A stretch of 64,000 nucleotides of DNA from Maridesulfovibrio sp. (GTDB lineage: Bacteria; Desulfobacterota; Desulfovibrionia; Desulfovibrionales; Desulfovibrionaceae), in assembly GCF_963667685.1 (NCBI RefSeq), contig NZ_OY763931.1, positions 1,255,501 to 1,319,500 on the forward strand. Reading direction: 5' to 3'. The number at the start of each line of letters is the position of its first letter. Positions within the stretch are counted from its first letter, which is position 1. The notes beneath the pieces are model-generated. The model ran no database searches and had not been told where the DNA came from. It saw nothing but the letters and a program-made list of their open reading frames with translations. Shown piece after piece: positions 16,764 through 25,975 of the stretch. The position numbers were made by a program, and so were the translations under genes.

Positions 16764-17741
16764 ATGCGTTCAATATCATTAGGAGTGATGCTCGTTATGC
16801 TTTCACTTGTTTCCGCTGTTCCGGGCTTTGCCGCCGAAGAAATCAGCGGCGATGTAATCATGTTCCATGCAGGAAGTCTGTCCGTTCCTCTCGCCAAGAT
16901 GGAAAAAGAATTTGAAGCAATGCACCCCGGTGTGGATATCAAGCGTGAAGCCGGTGGTTCCACAAAAATGGCCCGCATGATTTCTGAAGAAGGTAAACCA
17001 GCCGACATCATGGCTTCTGCCGACTACGTTGTCATAGATAAAAACCTTATTCCTAAATACGCTGACTTCAACATCCGCTTCGCTTCCAACCAGCTTGTAC
17101 TCTGCTACACTGATAAGTCAAAATTCGCTTCTGAGATAAATGCTGACAACTGGTACGACATTTTGCTCAAGTCCGGCGTTATCTGGGGATATTCCGACCC
17201 CAACCTTGATCCCTGCGGCTACCGCAGTGTCATGGTCATGCAGCTCGCAGAAAAATTCTATGGCAAGGAAGGACTCTATGACAAGCTGATCGCCAAGCGC
17301 AAAGAAGAATGGGTCCGCCCCAAAGCCTTGGAACTGATCTCCCTGCTCAAAACCGGAAAAATGGACTATGCATGGGAATACCTGTCTGTAGCAGTACAGC
17401 ACGGCCTGAAATACGTAACCCTTGATAAACACATCAACCTTTCCGACTACAAATACAACAACTTCTACAAGCAGGCGAAAGTAACTGTCAGCGGTAAAAA
17501 ACCAGGCTCCACAATCGAACGCGTGGGTAAATCCATCACCTACGGTATCACCCAGCTGAAGGATGCACCAAACAAAGCTGCTGCAACCGCATTCATGGAA
17601 TACATGCTCTCCCCCGAAGGCGGCCTGAAAATTCTGAAAGAAATGGGACAGCCCCCCTTTGTTCCAGCCATCATCCCAGATGAAGCAATGCTTAAAAACA
17701 TGCCTTCCGAACTACAGAAACTTGTTAAAGTAAAAGAATAA
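16764..17741 (+). CDS. wtpA: Tungstate/molybdate-binding protein WtpA
   Basis: The protein has 325 residues. The signal peptide (about 23 residues, ending PGFAA) exports it to the periplasm. The mature start [20 protein letters not shown] and the blocks [20 protein letters not shown] and [15 protein letters not shown] are those of the WtpA family, which binds tungstate with high affinity. Tungsten supplies formate dehydrogenases in sulfate reducers. It has its own promoter and terminator and no wtpB or wtpC next to it, so the permease and ATPase must lie elsewhere. A molybdate (ModA) assignment is less likely given the sequence. Confidence 0.88.
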   Translation: MRSISLGVMLVMLSLVSAVPGFAAEEISGDVIMFHAGSLSVPLAKMEKEFEAMHPGVDIKREAGGSTKMARMISEEGKPADIMASADYVVIDKNLIPKYADFNIRFASNQLVLCYTDKSKFASEINADNWYDILLKSGVIWGYSDPNLDPCGYRSVMVMQLAEKFYGKEGLYDKLIAKRKEEWVRPKALELISLLKTGKMDYAWEYLSVAVQHGLKYVTLDKHINLSDYKYNNFYKQAKVTVSGKKPGSTIERVGKSITYGITQLKDAPNKAAATAFMEYMLSPEGGLKILKEMGQPPFVPAIIPDEAMLKNMPSELQKLVKVKE

Positions 17742-17757
17742 TCCGACCAGAATATAA

Positions 17758-17785
17758 GTAAAGCCGGGTAAATACCCGGCTTTAC
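17758..17785 (+). terminator. wtpA terminator
   Basis: Twelve-base perfect arms GTAAAGCCGGGT/ACCCGGCTTTAC with a four-base loop lie 16 bases after the stop and are followed by TGTTTTA. Probably bidirectional, since the flippase gene ends at 17961 on the other strand. Confidence 0.75.
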
Positions 17786-17960
17786 TGTTTTACGGCCACT
17801 AGAAATTCCGCAAACATCCGTAAGCGGCATGGATTCCACCATTCGGGGAACTATATGCTGTTGAAAAACATCAAGCGGGTCGGCCCAGTTTACCTATGCC
17901 TGTACCAAAGTTAGTGCAGGTAAAGTATACTCAAGGACACGGCAAAAAGTTACAGCTATT

Positions 17961-19409
17961 TTAATTTCTGGAACGCAGATTTCCAAATAATGATTTAATA
18001 TTGCCGAAATTAAACAGTAGATAGGCTATGAAAGATCCGGCTACCAGCAGTTCTCGGTTAATATCTTTGAAACTTAAGAAAACGTAGCTGCAAATCAAAA
18101 CTGCCTGCAGACCAATAAAACCCAGCTGTCTGCGGTCGAGCCAACTGATTCCGAAGAATTTGCGACATTGGACATAACGCAGCATATTCACCAACACGTT
18201 TGAAAGACAGAAAGCCAGACCTGCCCCACTGACGCCAAGGCTGCGGTAAAGCAGCAGACATAGCCCGGCATTCAGGATCAGTCCGGCCACGGTGTTGAAC
18301 ACTTCCAGCCTTGATTTACCGGAAAGAATCAGCAGATAACCCACAGGACCAGTGTAGCAATTGCAAATCTGCCCCGCCAGCATCCAGAGAAGACATTGTG
18401 TTCCGGCACCGTAATCAGCACCGAAAAAAATCATTATCTGGTCCGCGTAAACTGCGACCCCGGCCAGCAGGATGAATGAAAAAAATGTCAACGCATGTGT
18501 CGCATCGCGATAAATGGTGCGGATTGAGTCATGATCATCACGGGCATAAGCGGTGGAAATTAGCGGAGCGTATACACTGTTAAATGTGTAAAGCAGAATA
18601 GAAATGGACACTGCAACCTTCATAGCGGCAACAAAAAGCGCGGCATCTACAACAGATCCAACAGCCCCTAGAATGAGTGTGTTGATCCATATCAATGAAG
18701 TCTGTGAAAAAGCGATGGTCAGGAGTGGAATGGAATAGATGAGAATATCACGAATCTCCAAGGAACTGCGCAGCTGCAGCGAAAAACTAAGCGCGTAATC
18801 ACTGCGCGTACTCCAAAAGGAGTACAAAAATACCACCATATAAAGCGCGGATACAGACCCGAGAAAAAACAACACGCTGAAATCAACTGCAAACGCAAAA
18901 CATCCGAGAATAAGCATCCCCAGCGGAATCAGAAGGTTTTCAACCAGAGTAATCCCGGCCATATCGCCAAGACTCTGGCGGAACATTATGTTGATTCTGG
19001 TCAGGCTCCAGAAAAAAATTATCGGCGAGGCACAAAAAATATACGCCCATTTTGAAACATCCTTAAAGACCAATCCGGCCACGGATTCTGAAAAATACAT
19101 AAGTACTGCCGATAGCAGCAAACCGAATCCCCCGACAATCAACTGGGCCAAAGTCCACATGGCGGAGAGGTTGGACTTATCCTCTTTCCGAACCATTGGA
19201 ATAAAGCGCAGGCAGCCGTTTCCTACACCGAGCTGGGCGAAATTAGCTGCAAGAAAAGCAAAGGTATAGCCGATAAAAAAAAGCCCGGAGCCATATGCTC
19301 CGTACTTCTTTGCCAACAGCCATGCCAACAGCAATCCACCGACCCCTTTTACTCCCTTGGCAGTAAAAACAAGGGTCAGCTTTTTCAAATTTGAATGATC
19401 ACTGCTCAA
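17961..19409 (-). CDS. Wzx-like polysaccharide flippase
   Basis: The protein has 482 residues and about 12-14 hydrophobic segments, an O-antigen/capsule repeat-unit flippase of the MATE-like PST family. It moves lipid-linked sugar units to the periplasmic face. The N-terminal pattern (KGVKGVGGLLLAWLLAKKYG, then AYGSGLFFIGY) is typical. It begins with TTG at 19409, overlapping the sulfotransferase end by 11 bases. It is the last gene of the exopolysaccharide cluster. Wzx proteins diverge greatly, so the repeat unit cannot be predicted. Confidence 0.85.
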   Translation of the reverse strand: MSSDHSNLKKLTLVFTAKGVKGVGGLLLAWLLAKKYGAYGSGLFFIGYTFAFLAANFAQLGVGNGCLRFIPMVRKEDKSNLSAMWTLAQLIVGGFGLLLSAVLMYFSESVAGLVFKDVSKWAYIFCASPIIFFWSLTRINIMFRQSLGDMAGITLVENLLIPLGMLILGCFAFAVDFSVLFFLGSVSALYMVVFLYSFWSTRSDYALSFSLQLRSSLEIRDILIYSIPLLTIAFSQTSLIWINTLILGAVGSVVDAALFVAAMKVAVSISILLYTFNSVYAPLISTAYARDDHDSIRTIYRDATHALTFFSFILLAGVAVYADQIMIFFGADYGAGTQCLLWMLAGQICNCYTGPVGYLLILSGKSRLEVFNTVAGLILNAGLCLLLYRSLGVSGAGLAFCLSNVLVNMLRYVQCRKFFGISWLDRRQLGFIGLQAVLICSYVFLSFKDINRELLVAGSFIAYLLFNFGNIKSLFGNLRSRN

Positions 19410-20373
19410 AATGTTTTTCCTTCAACTTGCGGAAAATACTTCTGTCAATAAAGGTATAATAAGAAATATTACGCAGCTTCAACCAAATCCAATGCAATCC
19501 CTGCCCCAGAATAATCTTTACACTTTCATAAAAGGGCAGACTGCGCGGAGCGCAAAGTTTGTAGCCGTTCTCCAAAAGTTCCCGGGCACAGATCAACTCA
19601 TAAAGCTGAATCTGGGCCGGACTTAGACGATCCTTCCATTTAACCGCGATTTTGCGGTCCGGCTTGTTACCTACATTTTTATGCAGATGTTTCTGTTTTT
19701 TGCCGATGAGCTGATAATAATCCTGCTGTGTAGATGTAACCAGGCGACCGGCATGGCTCACGCAAAGCGCATCCAACAGCCGGGAGGCTTCATATTCAGG
19801 GTTTGCCAGCAGGTCTTCAAAACGCAATCTGATCAGGGGTTGATCATCAAGCCTGCGCAACATTTTCTTCCAATCAAATGCAGCCTGAAAAACATTATTG
19901 GACATTTTCATCCCGGTTAGGGAAACCATATCCAGTTTGGAGTTAAATACCGCCCGCCCGTCACGCAAAAGGGATATAAATCTAACATCAGGAAAAATAT
20001 CGCGTAGCCGGGACAGGTGGACGTCATGGCGCGCGCCCTTGATGAGCAGCACTTCGGGTTCTGTTTCACCGCGCACTGTCAGATATTCAGCAAATACGGC
20101 ATCTATTACTGCCCGGTAGGTCAACTTTTCTAGTCTTGAAAGCCTGCGGCGCAGCTTTTCCCGCTCTACATTCCATTCGCAGAAACGAGGCTCGGAATAT
20201 ATGAGATCCAGCAGTCCCCCGACTGTCATGGCTTGTTCATCGCGGTAATTCTCAAGCATGAGAGAAATAAAATGACTCTCCTGCGTAACAACAATTCCGG
20301 CATAACGGTTCAGGAGTGACGAAAGTAAAGTAGAGCCGGACCTGCTGTCATACAGCAAAAAAGCATAAATCAT
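19399..20373 (-). CDS. Sulfotransferase family protein
   Basis: The protein has 324 residues. The PAPS-binding loop is YDSRSGSTLLSSLLNRY at the N-terminus, and a 3'-phosphate-binding region follows near RFISLLRDGRAVFNSKLD. It would transfer a sulfuryl group from PAPS to a sugar hydroxyl or similar acceptor. There is no signal peptide, so it acts in the cytosol on precursor sugars or lipid-linked units. It overlaps the heparinase-like gene by four bases and the flippase by 11. That context suggests a sulfated repeat unit. The acceptor is not readable. Confidence 0.82.
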   Translation of the reverse strand: MIYAFLLYDSRSGSTLLSSLLNRYAGIVVTQESHFISLMLENYRDEQAMTVGGLLDLIYSEPRFCEWNVEREKLRRRLSRLEKLTYRAVIDAVFAEYLTVRGETEPEVLLIKGARHDVHLSRLRDIFPDVRFISLLRDGRAVFNSKLDMVSLTGMKMSNNVFQAAFDWKKMLRRLDDQPLIRLRFEDLLANPEYEASRLLDALCVSHAGRLVTSTQQDYYQLIGKKQKHLHKNVGNKPDRKIAVKWKDRLSPAQIQLYELICARELLENGYKLCAPRSLPFYESVKIILGQGLHWIWLKLRNISYYTFIDRSIFRKLKEKHFEQ

Positions 20374-22304
20374 AATTTATCCACCACAAGTCTTGTAAAA
20401 TCTATTCTGAACTTACCACTGCGACAAACAACATCTAGACTATCCCCATCAACGGAATCAAATAAAACCGGATCAGCGCAACCATCAACTGTGCGACCAA
20501 CTGCTGTATACATAACCGAAGCAGTGGCAGTTTTGCGGTCCGCCTGATAGAGCATACCGGTGCGGGGAATTTTCTTGCCCATATACTGCAACAATCCCGC
20601 GTATCGCTCAAAGGATGCATTAAAACCCTGCCCCAGAAAATTCAGGGTATATCCGCTCTCCCGGTCTATGCAGACTTTCCCTTCTCCAGCATCAGGCACA
20701 AGCCGGCCTTTGCGGTAAATATGAATGGGATAAACAATCTCTGTCACCCCTGACGGAACAATGCGGTCACGCACAAAAATATCCTGTCCGTTTATAACCA
20801 CCACCGCTCTTTCCCATGATTTCGGACGGACTGAAGAGGGATAGTACCCGGCCAGTTCAACCACTACACCCTGATATCCGTCACCACTGACAAAGCGCGG
20901 CTTAGGGGTCGCACCCTTTCCTTTTTTATAATCATAGAGATTAAAAACAGCTGTACCTTCACCCAACTGACCTATCTTATTGAATACTGGAATATTGTGA
21001 TTGATAGAAAACTTCTTGAGCAGGAATCCGTCATCATTGACCAACGAACCTTTCCCTAGCCATACCCCGAAATGACCTGCATCCGGCTGAATATGCGATC
21101 CGGCGTATATTCCCCTGGACTGGGCATGAAATCCTTGCGGGGGACCGCATTTGAAAAAAACAAGCGAAGCATCCGCCTCCCATGAAGACCGAGTCAGCAA
21201 GATGCCTAAATTTCCGAACCATGCATGAAGCGGCAGAGCTTGCGGACCCTGCGGTTTCAATTCAGGATCATACCAGACATAATCCTGCCAGAGAACGGTG
21301 CTCATACGCCTTTTCTTCTCAATTTCAGCAGCCAGCCACTGTGCATGCCCATCCTTAAAGATATGCCCCAGACAACGCAGAATCGCACCCGGACCATAGA
21401 AATCAATCTTAGGCGAATCTGCAAAATCAATATTGTACTGAAAACCGGGCAAAGAAGCATATAGCCTGAACTTGGCTGTATTACGCAAAAAGCCGCTGTC
21501 ACGCACGACTTCAAGCCCCTGCGCCGGAGCCATGGCCATATAATAATTAAGCAGCCAGAGGGTTCCATAGCTCCAATACCCCACACCTTCATGAGAAGCA
21601 CCGTCAGGAGAGAGCAAAGGCAGAACCCGAGAAAAATTTGCTTGAGCTGTATTCAACCACTTGGTAGCCCGGCTATCTTCCCCGTAAAGAGCAATCCCTG
21701 CCACAGCCAGAGCGCCCGAATTCACGTAATTGTGGTTCTGGAGATAACCACGCTCCTGCGCCCACCAAACCTTCTTAGTACGGATAATCTCATTCAAAAT
21801 TTCCGCATGCTCAATAATCGCATCCTTAACCATCAACCGCAGGGCTGAGGAAAGATCGTTATAAAACCAGTCGTATGCAAGTGAGACGGCAAAAAGAGAG
21901 TGGGCTGCTCCAATATCTTCGTTACTGGCCCAGCGTGGAGAAGAACTGAAAGTCCGCAGTAAATCCTGAACGACCATCCATGAAGGATTATCGCCGGTGA
22001 TCAAATGGTAAAATGAATAATCCACCAACCCGTCAGCCGGGCGCCGTAGAGCCTCATCATTAAGCAACAGCAGATTGTTCGGCACCCTGGTACCGATAAG
22101 GGAGCGCGCACGTTTACGAATTATACGCAAAAAATCAGCAAAAGGCTGTCTGTCTTTTAAAGAACGCAACTCATTTAGCCGCGTCTTGTCAAAATAAAGC
22201 CTGGGACGTTCCCTGAAAACAGAATAGTCGGCCGCCAGCACGGAACATGGAACAAACAGAATCGAAAATAAAACCAGTGCAGTCAGGACCGACTTGATCC
22301 GCAT
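20370..22304 (-). CDS. Heparinase II/III-like polysaccharide lyase
   Basis: The protein has 644 residues. A signal peptide (about 24 residues, ending VLAA) exports it. An alpha/alpha toroid fills the first half: QNHNYVNSGALAVAGIALYG near residue 195 carries the His/Asn typical of alginate and heparin lyases, and GYWSYGTLWLLNYYM follows. The second half is a beta-sandwich with QPDAGHFGVWLGKGSLVND. Enzymes of this type cleave uronate-containing polysaccharides by beta-elimination. In a synthesis locus it may trim or clear polymer in the periplasm. The gene starts 15 bases after the ATPase stop. Confidence 0.8.
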   Translation of the reverse strand: MRIKSVLTALVLFSILFVPCSVLAADYSVFRERPRLYFDKTRLNELRSLKDRQPFADFLRIIRKRARSLIGTRVPNNLLLLNDEALRRPADGLVDYSFYHLITGDNPSWMVVQDLLRTFSSSPRWASNEDIGAAHSLFAVSLAYDWFYNDLSSALRLMVKDAIIEHAEILNEIIRTKKVWWAQERGYLQNHNYVNSGALAVAGIALYGEDSRATKWLNTAQANFSRVLPLLSPDGASHEGVGYWSYGTLWLLNYYMAMAPAQGLEVVRDSGFLRNTAKFRLYASLPGFQYNIDFADSPKIDFYGPGAILRCLGHIFKDGHAQWLAAEIEKKRRMSTVLWQDYVWYDPELKPQGPQALPLHAWFGNLGILLTRSSWEADASLVFFKCGPPQGFHAQSRGIYAGSHIQPDAGHFGVWLGKGSLVNDDGFLLKKFSINHNIPVFNKIGQLGEGTAVFNLYDYKKGKGATPKPRFVSGDGYQGVVVELAGYYPSSVRPKSWERAVVVINGQDIFVRDRIVPSGVTEIVYPIHIYRKGRLVPDAGEGKVCIDRESGYTLNFLGQGFNASFERYAGLLQYMGKKIPRTGMLYQADRKTATASVMYTAVGRTVDGCADPVLFDSVDGDSLDVVCRSGKFRIDFTRLVVDKL

Positions 22305-22318
22305 TCTACCCCCTGTCG

Positions 22319-23299
22319 TTATTTACCGTTAAGACCCTTAATCTTCTGTATAATCCTGACCAAAGTACGTTTCACAATTCCCATGGAAGACTCAAGGCTT
22401 GCAACCCGTTTTTCAAGTTCTTCGATATACCGACAAACCTCGTCTTCATCGTAAGGGCGTGAAGACTCAGGAACGGTAAGCAGCCCGTCATTAATGCGCT
22501 CTTCAGCAAAAGCTTCCACGACATCGGCAGTGACTGGCCTTATGTCATCAGCAAAACCATAAACAAGCGCACCTTCACAAAGTACATTGATATTGCGGGG
22601 GATACCGTGAGAATATTCAATAATCTTTGCCACCGCTTCGTCTGAAAAAATCAGTGACGGATCTTCAGCTCCACCCTGACGCAAACGGTATTGGATATAT
22701 TCTTTTACCTCCTGCGTCCGCAAGCGGGAAAGGTGGGCACTTACGACGATTCGCTGCACTATCTGACTATAACGGGCCTTACTCAAACGGCTGCGGAAGC
22801 CGGATTGGCCGACCATGAGTATGGAAATGAGATTATCCTTTCCGGCCTGTAAATTAGAAATCATGCGCACTTGCTCAAGAGCTTCATCGCTCAAATTCTG
22901 AGCTTCATCCAGAATGAGCAGAACTCTTTTCTCGCCCTTTGTATAAATATTCAGCAAATACTGCTGCAAAGCATCAAGGCATGAAGCGGGGGTGGGATTT
23001 TCTGGCATATCTGCTTCAAGCTCGGTCAGGATCATTTCAACAATATGATCACCGCCCACCGCGCTATTAAAAATTACACCGACAATCGTATCTTCAGGAT
23101 GATCAACAACCATCCGATATATGATAGACGTCTTTCCGGTTCCGGCATCCCCGGTGAGCAGAATAAGACTGTCGCCATTCATGATCCCGTATTCAATATG
23201 AGTTATTGCCTGTTGGTGCCATTGACTCAGATAAAAATAGTCCGGGTCAGGAAGAATATTGAAAGGCTTCTCGTTCAAGCCATAAAACTCACGATACAT
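22319..23299 (-). CDS. ExeA-like AAA ATPase of exosortase/EPS locus
   Basis: The protein has 326 residues. The N-terminus MYREFYGLNEKPFNILPDPD is diagnostic of ExeA/GspA-type ATPases. Walker A is GDAGTGKTSIIYRM near residue 46 and Walker B VLLILDEAQNLS near residue 125. The C-terminal 60 residues are coiled coil with no peptidoglycan-binding domain. Members are a standard component of exosortase-associated polysaccharide loci, in which they are thought to help assemble or power export; the mechanism is unproven. It starts 11 bases after the kinase-like gene. Confidence 0.85.
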   Translation of the reverse strand: MYREFYGLNEKPFNILPDPDYFYLSQWHQQAITHIEYGIMNGDSLILLTGDAGTGKTSIIYRMVVDHPEDTIVGVIFNSAVGGDHIVEMILTELEADMPENPTPASCLDALQQYLLNIYTKGEKRVLLILDEAQNLSDEALEQVRMISNLQAGKDNLISILMVGQSGFRSRLSKARYSQIVQRIVVSAHLSRLRTQEVKEYIQYRLRQGGAEDPSLIFSDEAVAKIIEYSHGIPRNINVLCEGALVYGFADDIRPVTADVVEAFAEERINDGLLTVPESSRPYDEDEVCRYIEELEKRVASLESSMGIVKRTLVRIIQKIKGLNGK

Positions 23300-23310
23300 T
23301 TAATCCCCCC

Positions 23311-24195
23311 TTAGCTGACAACGCTCAGACTTTCCTTTTCCGTCTTATTTAGCACAACCCCAACTATGTTACGCCCTTCCAGAAGTTTCAACGCCTTCTG
23401 CACGTATTCCCTTGAAGTTTTGCCCGCTTCTACAACAAAGATGATGCCGTCCACATAACTGGAGAAAACCAGAGCATCGGGAGCATGCAGCAGGTCAGGA
23501 CAATCAAAGACCACGTAGCGGTCGGGGTAACGCTCCTTCATTTCAGTAATCAATTCCTGAAGCTTCGGCGAACCTAGAATTTCAGTCGACCCTTTAATGG
23601 GTTCCCCGGCCGGAAGAAAAGAAAGTTTATTGATTCCCGGCTTGATCAAAAGATCAGGCACAGGAATATCCTTGAGAAGATGGTCAGTCAGCCCCATATC
23701 CACATCAATGCCAAGATACTTATGAATACTGGGATTACGCATATCAGTATCAACCAGCAAAGCAAACTGATCAACTTCCCGGGCGATACTGATGGCAAGA
23801 TTGATTGAAGTAATGGTCTTGCCCTCCCCCGGCATTGCACTTGTGACCATCAGGACATTATGATTATCCCTTTTGGTTCTGTGAAAGATCTGTGTACGCA
23901 GCAGGTTATAGATATCAGTAAAAGATGCGCTGCTGTTTTTAGTCAGGATCCGATTCTTGGCCAGCTCCATCTCATCAAGCACAATATCATCATAAAATGA
24001 TTTCGGCAGACTGACAGCCTTGCCTTGCTCGACCGCAGCAGCAATAACCGCACAATCTATATCTTCAGAAGCTGAAGGGGCCATTTTCGCTCCGGCCGGA
24101 GAGGCTGCAGTTTTAGCATACGTGCCTTCTGCCAGCTTTTCCTGGAGCATGCGGTTCTGTTTGGCCTTTTCAACAGCCTTGAGCAGTTTACTCAT
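23311..24195 (-). CDS. CpsD/CapB-type ATPase of EPS locus
   Basis: The protein has 294 residues. Walker A is TSAMPGEGKTITSINLA near residue 117, the A' motif is LLVDTDMRNPS, and Walker B is YVVFDCPDLL: a MinD/ParA-like fold as in BY-kinases that regulate polysaccharide chain length. The tail ends KTEKESLSVVS and has no tyrosine cluster, so tail autophosphorylation of the usual kind is doubtful. It lies next to the Wzz-like gene, its usual membrane partner. Interaction with the Wzz C-terminal segment is the expected mode. Confidence 0.85.
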   Translation of the reverse strand: MSKLLKAVEKAKQNRMLQEKLAEGTYAKTAASPAGAKMAPSASEDIDCAVIAAAVEQGKAVSLPKSFYDDIVLDEMELAKNRILTKNSSASFTDIYNLLRTQIFHRTKRDNHNVLMVTSAMPGEGKTITSINLAISIAREVDQFALLVDTDMRNPSIHKYLGIDVDMGLTDHLLKDIPVPDLLIKPGINKLSFLPAGEPIKGSTEILGSPKLQELITEMKERYPDRYVVFDCPDLLHAPDALVFSSYVDGIIFVVEAGKTSREYVQKALKLLEGRNIVGVVLNKTEKESLSVVS

Positions 24196-24211
24196 AACGA
24201 CTCCCTGTCCA

Positions 24212-25963
24212 TTAGAAATTCAACGCAATTTTGCGGATTACTTTAACTGCAATAATATCAAGTGGCATATAGAAAAGATGAACTGCGAACACAATTATTA
24301 CAATGATCGAAAAGATACTGAAAACCATGACCCACTTCTTGCGTACCTTAGCCTTGGCTTCCTTCTCTGTTTCCCAATAAGGAACAATCGCAAGTATCGG
24401 ATACTTCACGATAGAGGACAACTCTTCAGCCCTGCGGATAGAGCGGTCCATAAATTCCATAATAGTACCGGTCCCTGCTCCCACACCAAGAGCAAGCATG
24501 AAACCAACACAAATCAAGGCCAGCCTGTTAGGACGAATAGGTTTTTCCGGAACGATCGGCGGATCAATCAAGGTAAAGCGTTCCGCAAGTTGACTCTGTT
24601 CAAGTCCCTTTGCCTCACGGGCAGCCAGCAGCCTGTTGTTGATATCCTGATATTTGAGCTGTGCGTTTTCATAGTCGCGCAGCAATACTTTGTATTCCTG
24701 CTCCACCTGCGGGGTATTCACTACCCTGCGCTGATAGGAATTATATTTTTCAACCAAATCCGCCTGATTGCGCTCGGCTTCAGCTATTTCAAGATCGGTA
24801 GAAGCAATCTGGGTTTCAATCTGAATGTATCCAGGATTATCAGGAAGGTCAGACGCCGAATCATACATGCCTGCCTGCAAAGAGGCCTCTTCCAGACTAC
24901 CCCGAAGGGCATCAATCTGTTTACGAAGTAAAATAACCTCAGGATGTTTTTCAGAATAACGTTTCAGCAGGACAGTCAGTTCCTTTTCTTTATTTTTGAT
25001 CTCGCGGTTCAGGGAATCAATATTATCAACAGCATCGACATCCTTTTCAAGAGACTCAATCTGCTTCTTCATGGCCTGCACATCAGGATGCCTGGAAGAA
25101 TATTTTGATTGCAGGGTCAGATATTCCCGTCGCAGCTTATCCAAATCTTCCTTTGCCGTGGGGAAGCGGGTTCCATCGTTAGCAACAATACGCAATCTGG
25201 GATCTATACTTGCCCGCTGCCCCTCAAGATACACCTTGCGGTTTTTAAGGGCTACAATCTGCTCCTGAACCTGATCCAGCTCCCGCTGCAATCTTTCCAT
25301 GGAGTTCATATTATGAACCAGCAGCTCTGGAAGTTCATTTCCATGCCCTTCTTTGAAAGTTGCAATGCGAGACTCAAGCTCTAAAATTTCTGACCGCAAT
25401 TCAGCGAGCTGAAGCTCGAGAAATTCAAATGTGGACTTGGCCTTTTCCTCTCTCTCCTTAAGGTTCTCCTTAAGATACAGGGAAGTCAAAACATTGGCCA
25501 CCTGTGCAACCTTTTGCGGACGGCGCCCTTCAAATGAAAGAGTAAACGCGACTGTTGCTGTACCGGGACGCCCGGAATACTGGTTTGTCACCTCAGCGGT
25601 AATGGGTTCCAACTGGATATCCTCACGCATTTTGGTAATGATTTCCTCAGTTGTATATTTACCGACAAGGTCTGGATATAGTTCAAATTCCTTAATAATA
25701 TTCAATAAATTACCATGACTGAGCACAACCTGCGATATCGCCTGTAATCTTTCTTCAACAAATCCGGTGACTGTAGTCTGGACCAAATCCTGCGGAATAT
25801 CCTGATCTTCAATAAGGATTGTTGCAGTTGATTTATAAACCGGAGCCAGCACAAAGGCCAATATGACGATCAACGCGAAAACAACCCCCGCAGGAAGGAG
25901 AAACTGGTATTTCCTGCGTTTAAGAACATCAACATAATATGCAATATCTGAGCTTTCCTGCAT
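24212..25963 (-). CDS. Wzz-like chain-length determinant
   Basis: The protein has 583 residues, long for Wzz but usual for the exosortase-locus form. It has an N-terminal membrane helix (about 18-41), a periplasmic coiled-coil region, and then the Pro-rich PPIVPEKPIRPNRLALICVG, followed by a C-terminal membrane helix and a further hydrophobic segment. Two near-copies of a motif, KYSSRHPDVQAMKKQIESL and RYSEKHPEVILLRKQIDAL, occur about 60 residues apart. It probably controls polymer length together with the adjacent ATPase. Confidence 0.85.
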   Translation of the reverse strand: MQESSDIAYYVDVLKRRKYQFLLPAGVVFALIVILAFVLAPVYKSTATILIEDQDIPQDLVQTTVTGFVEERLQAISQVVLSHGNLLNIIKEFELYPDLVGKYTTEEIITKMREDIQLEPITAEVTNQYSGRPGTATVAFTLSFEGRRPQKVAQVANVLTSLYLKENLKEREEKAKSTFEFLELQLAELRSEILELESRIATFKEGHGNELPELLVHNMNSMERLQRELDQVQEQIVALKNRKVYLEGQRASIDPRLRIVANDGTRFPTAKEDLDKLRREYLTLQSKYSSRHPDVQAMKKQIESLEKDVDAVDNIDSLNREIKNKEKELTVLLKRYSEKHPEVILLRKQIDALRGSLEEASLQAGMYDSASDLPDNPGYIQIETQIASTDLEIAEAERNQADLVEKYNSYQRRVVNTPQVEQEYKVLLRDYENAQLKYQDINNRLLAAREAKGLEQSQLAERFTLIDPPIVPEKPIRPNRLALICVGFMLALGVGAGTGTIMEFMDRSIRRAEELSSIVKYPILAIVPYWETEKEAKAKVRKKWVMVFSIFSIIVIIVFAVHLFYMPLDIIAVKVIRKIALNF

Positions 25964-25975
25964 TCGCCTGCTCCC

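Noticed and set aside
23045-23314. Plus-strand ORF opposite the ExeA-like ATPase start
   Set aside because: Antisense shadow of a well-supported gene, with no domain.
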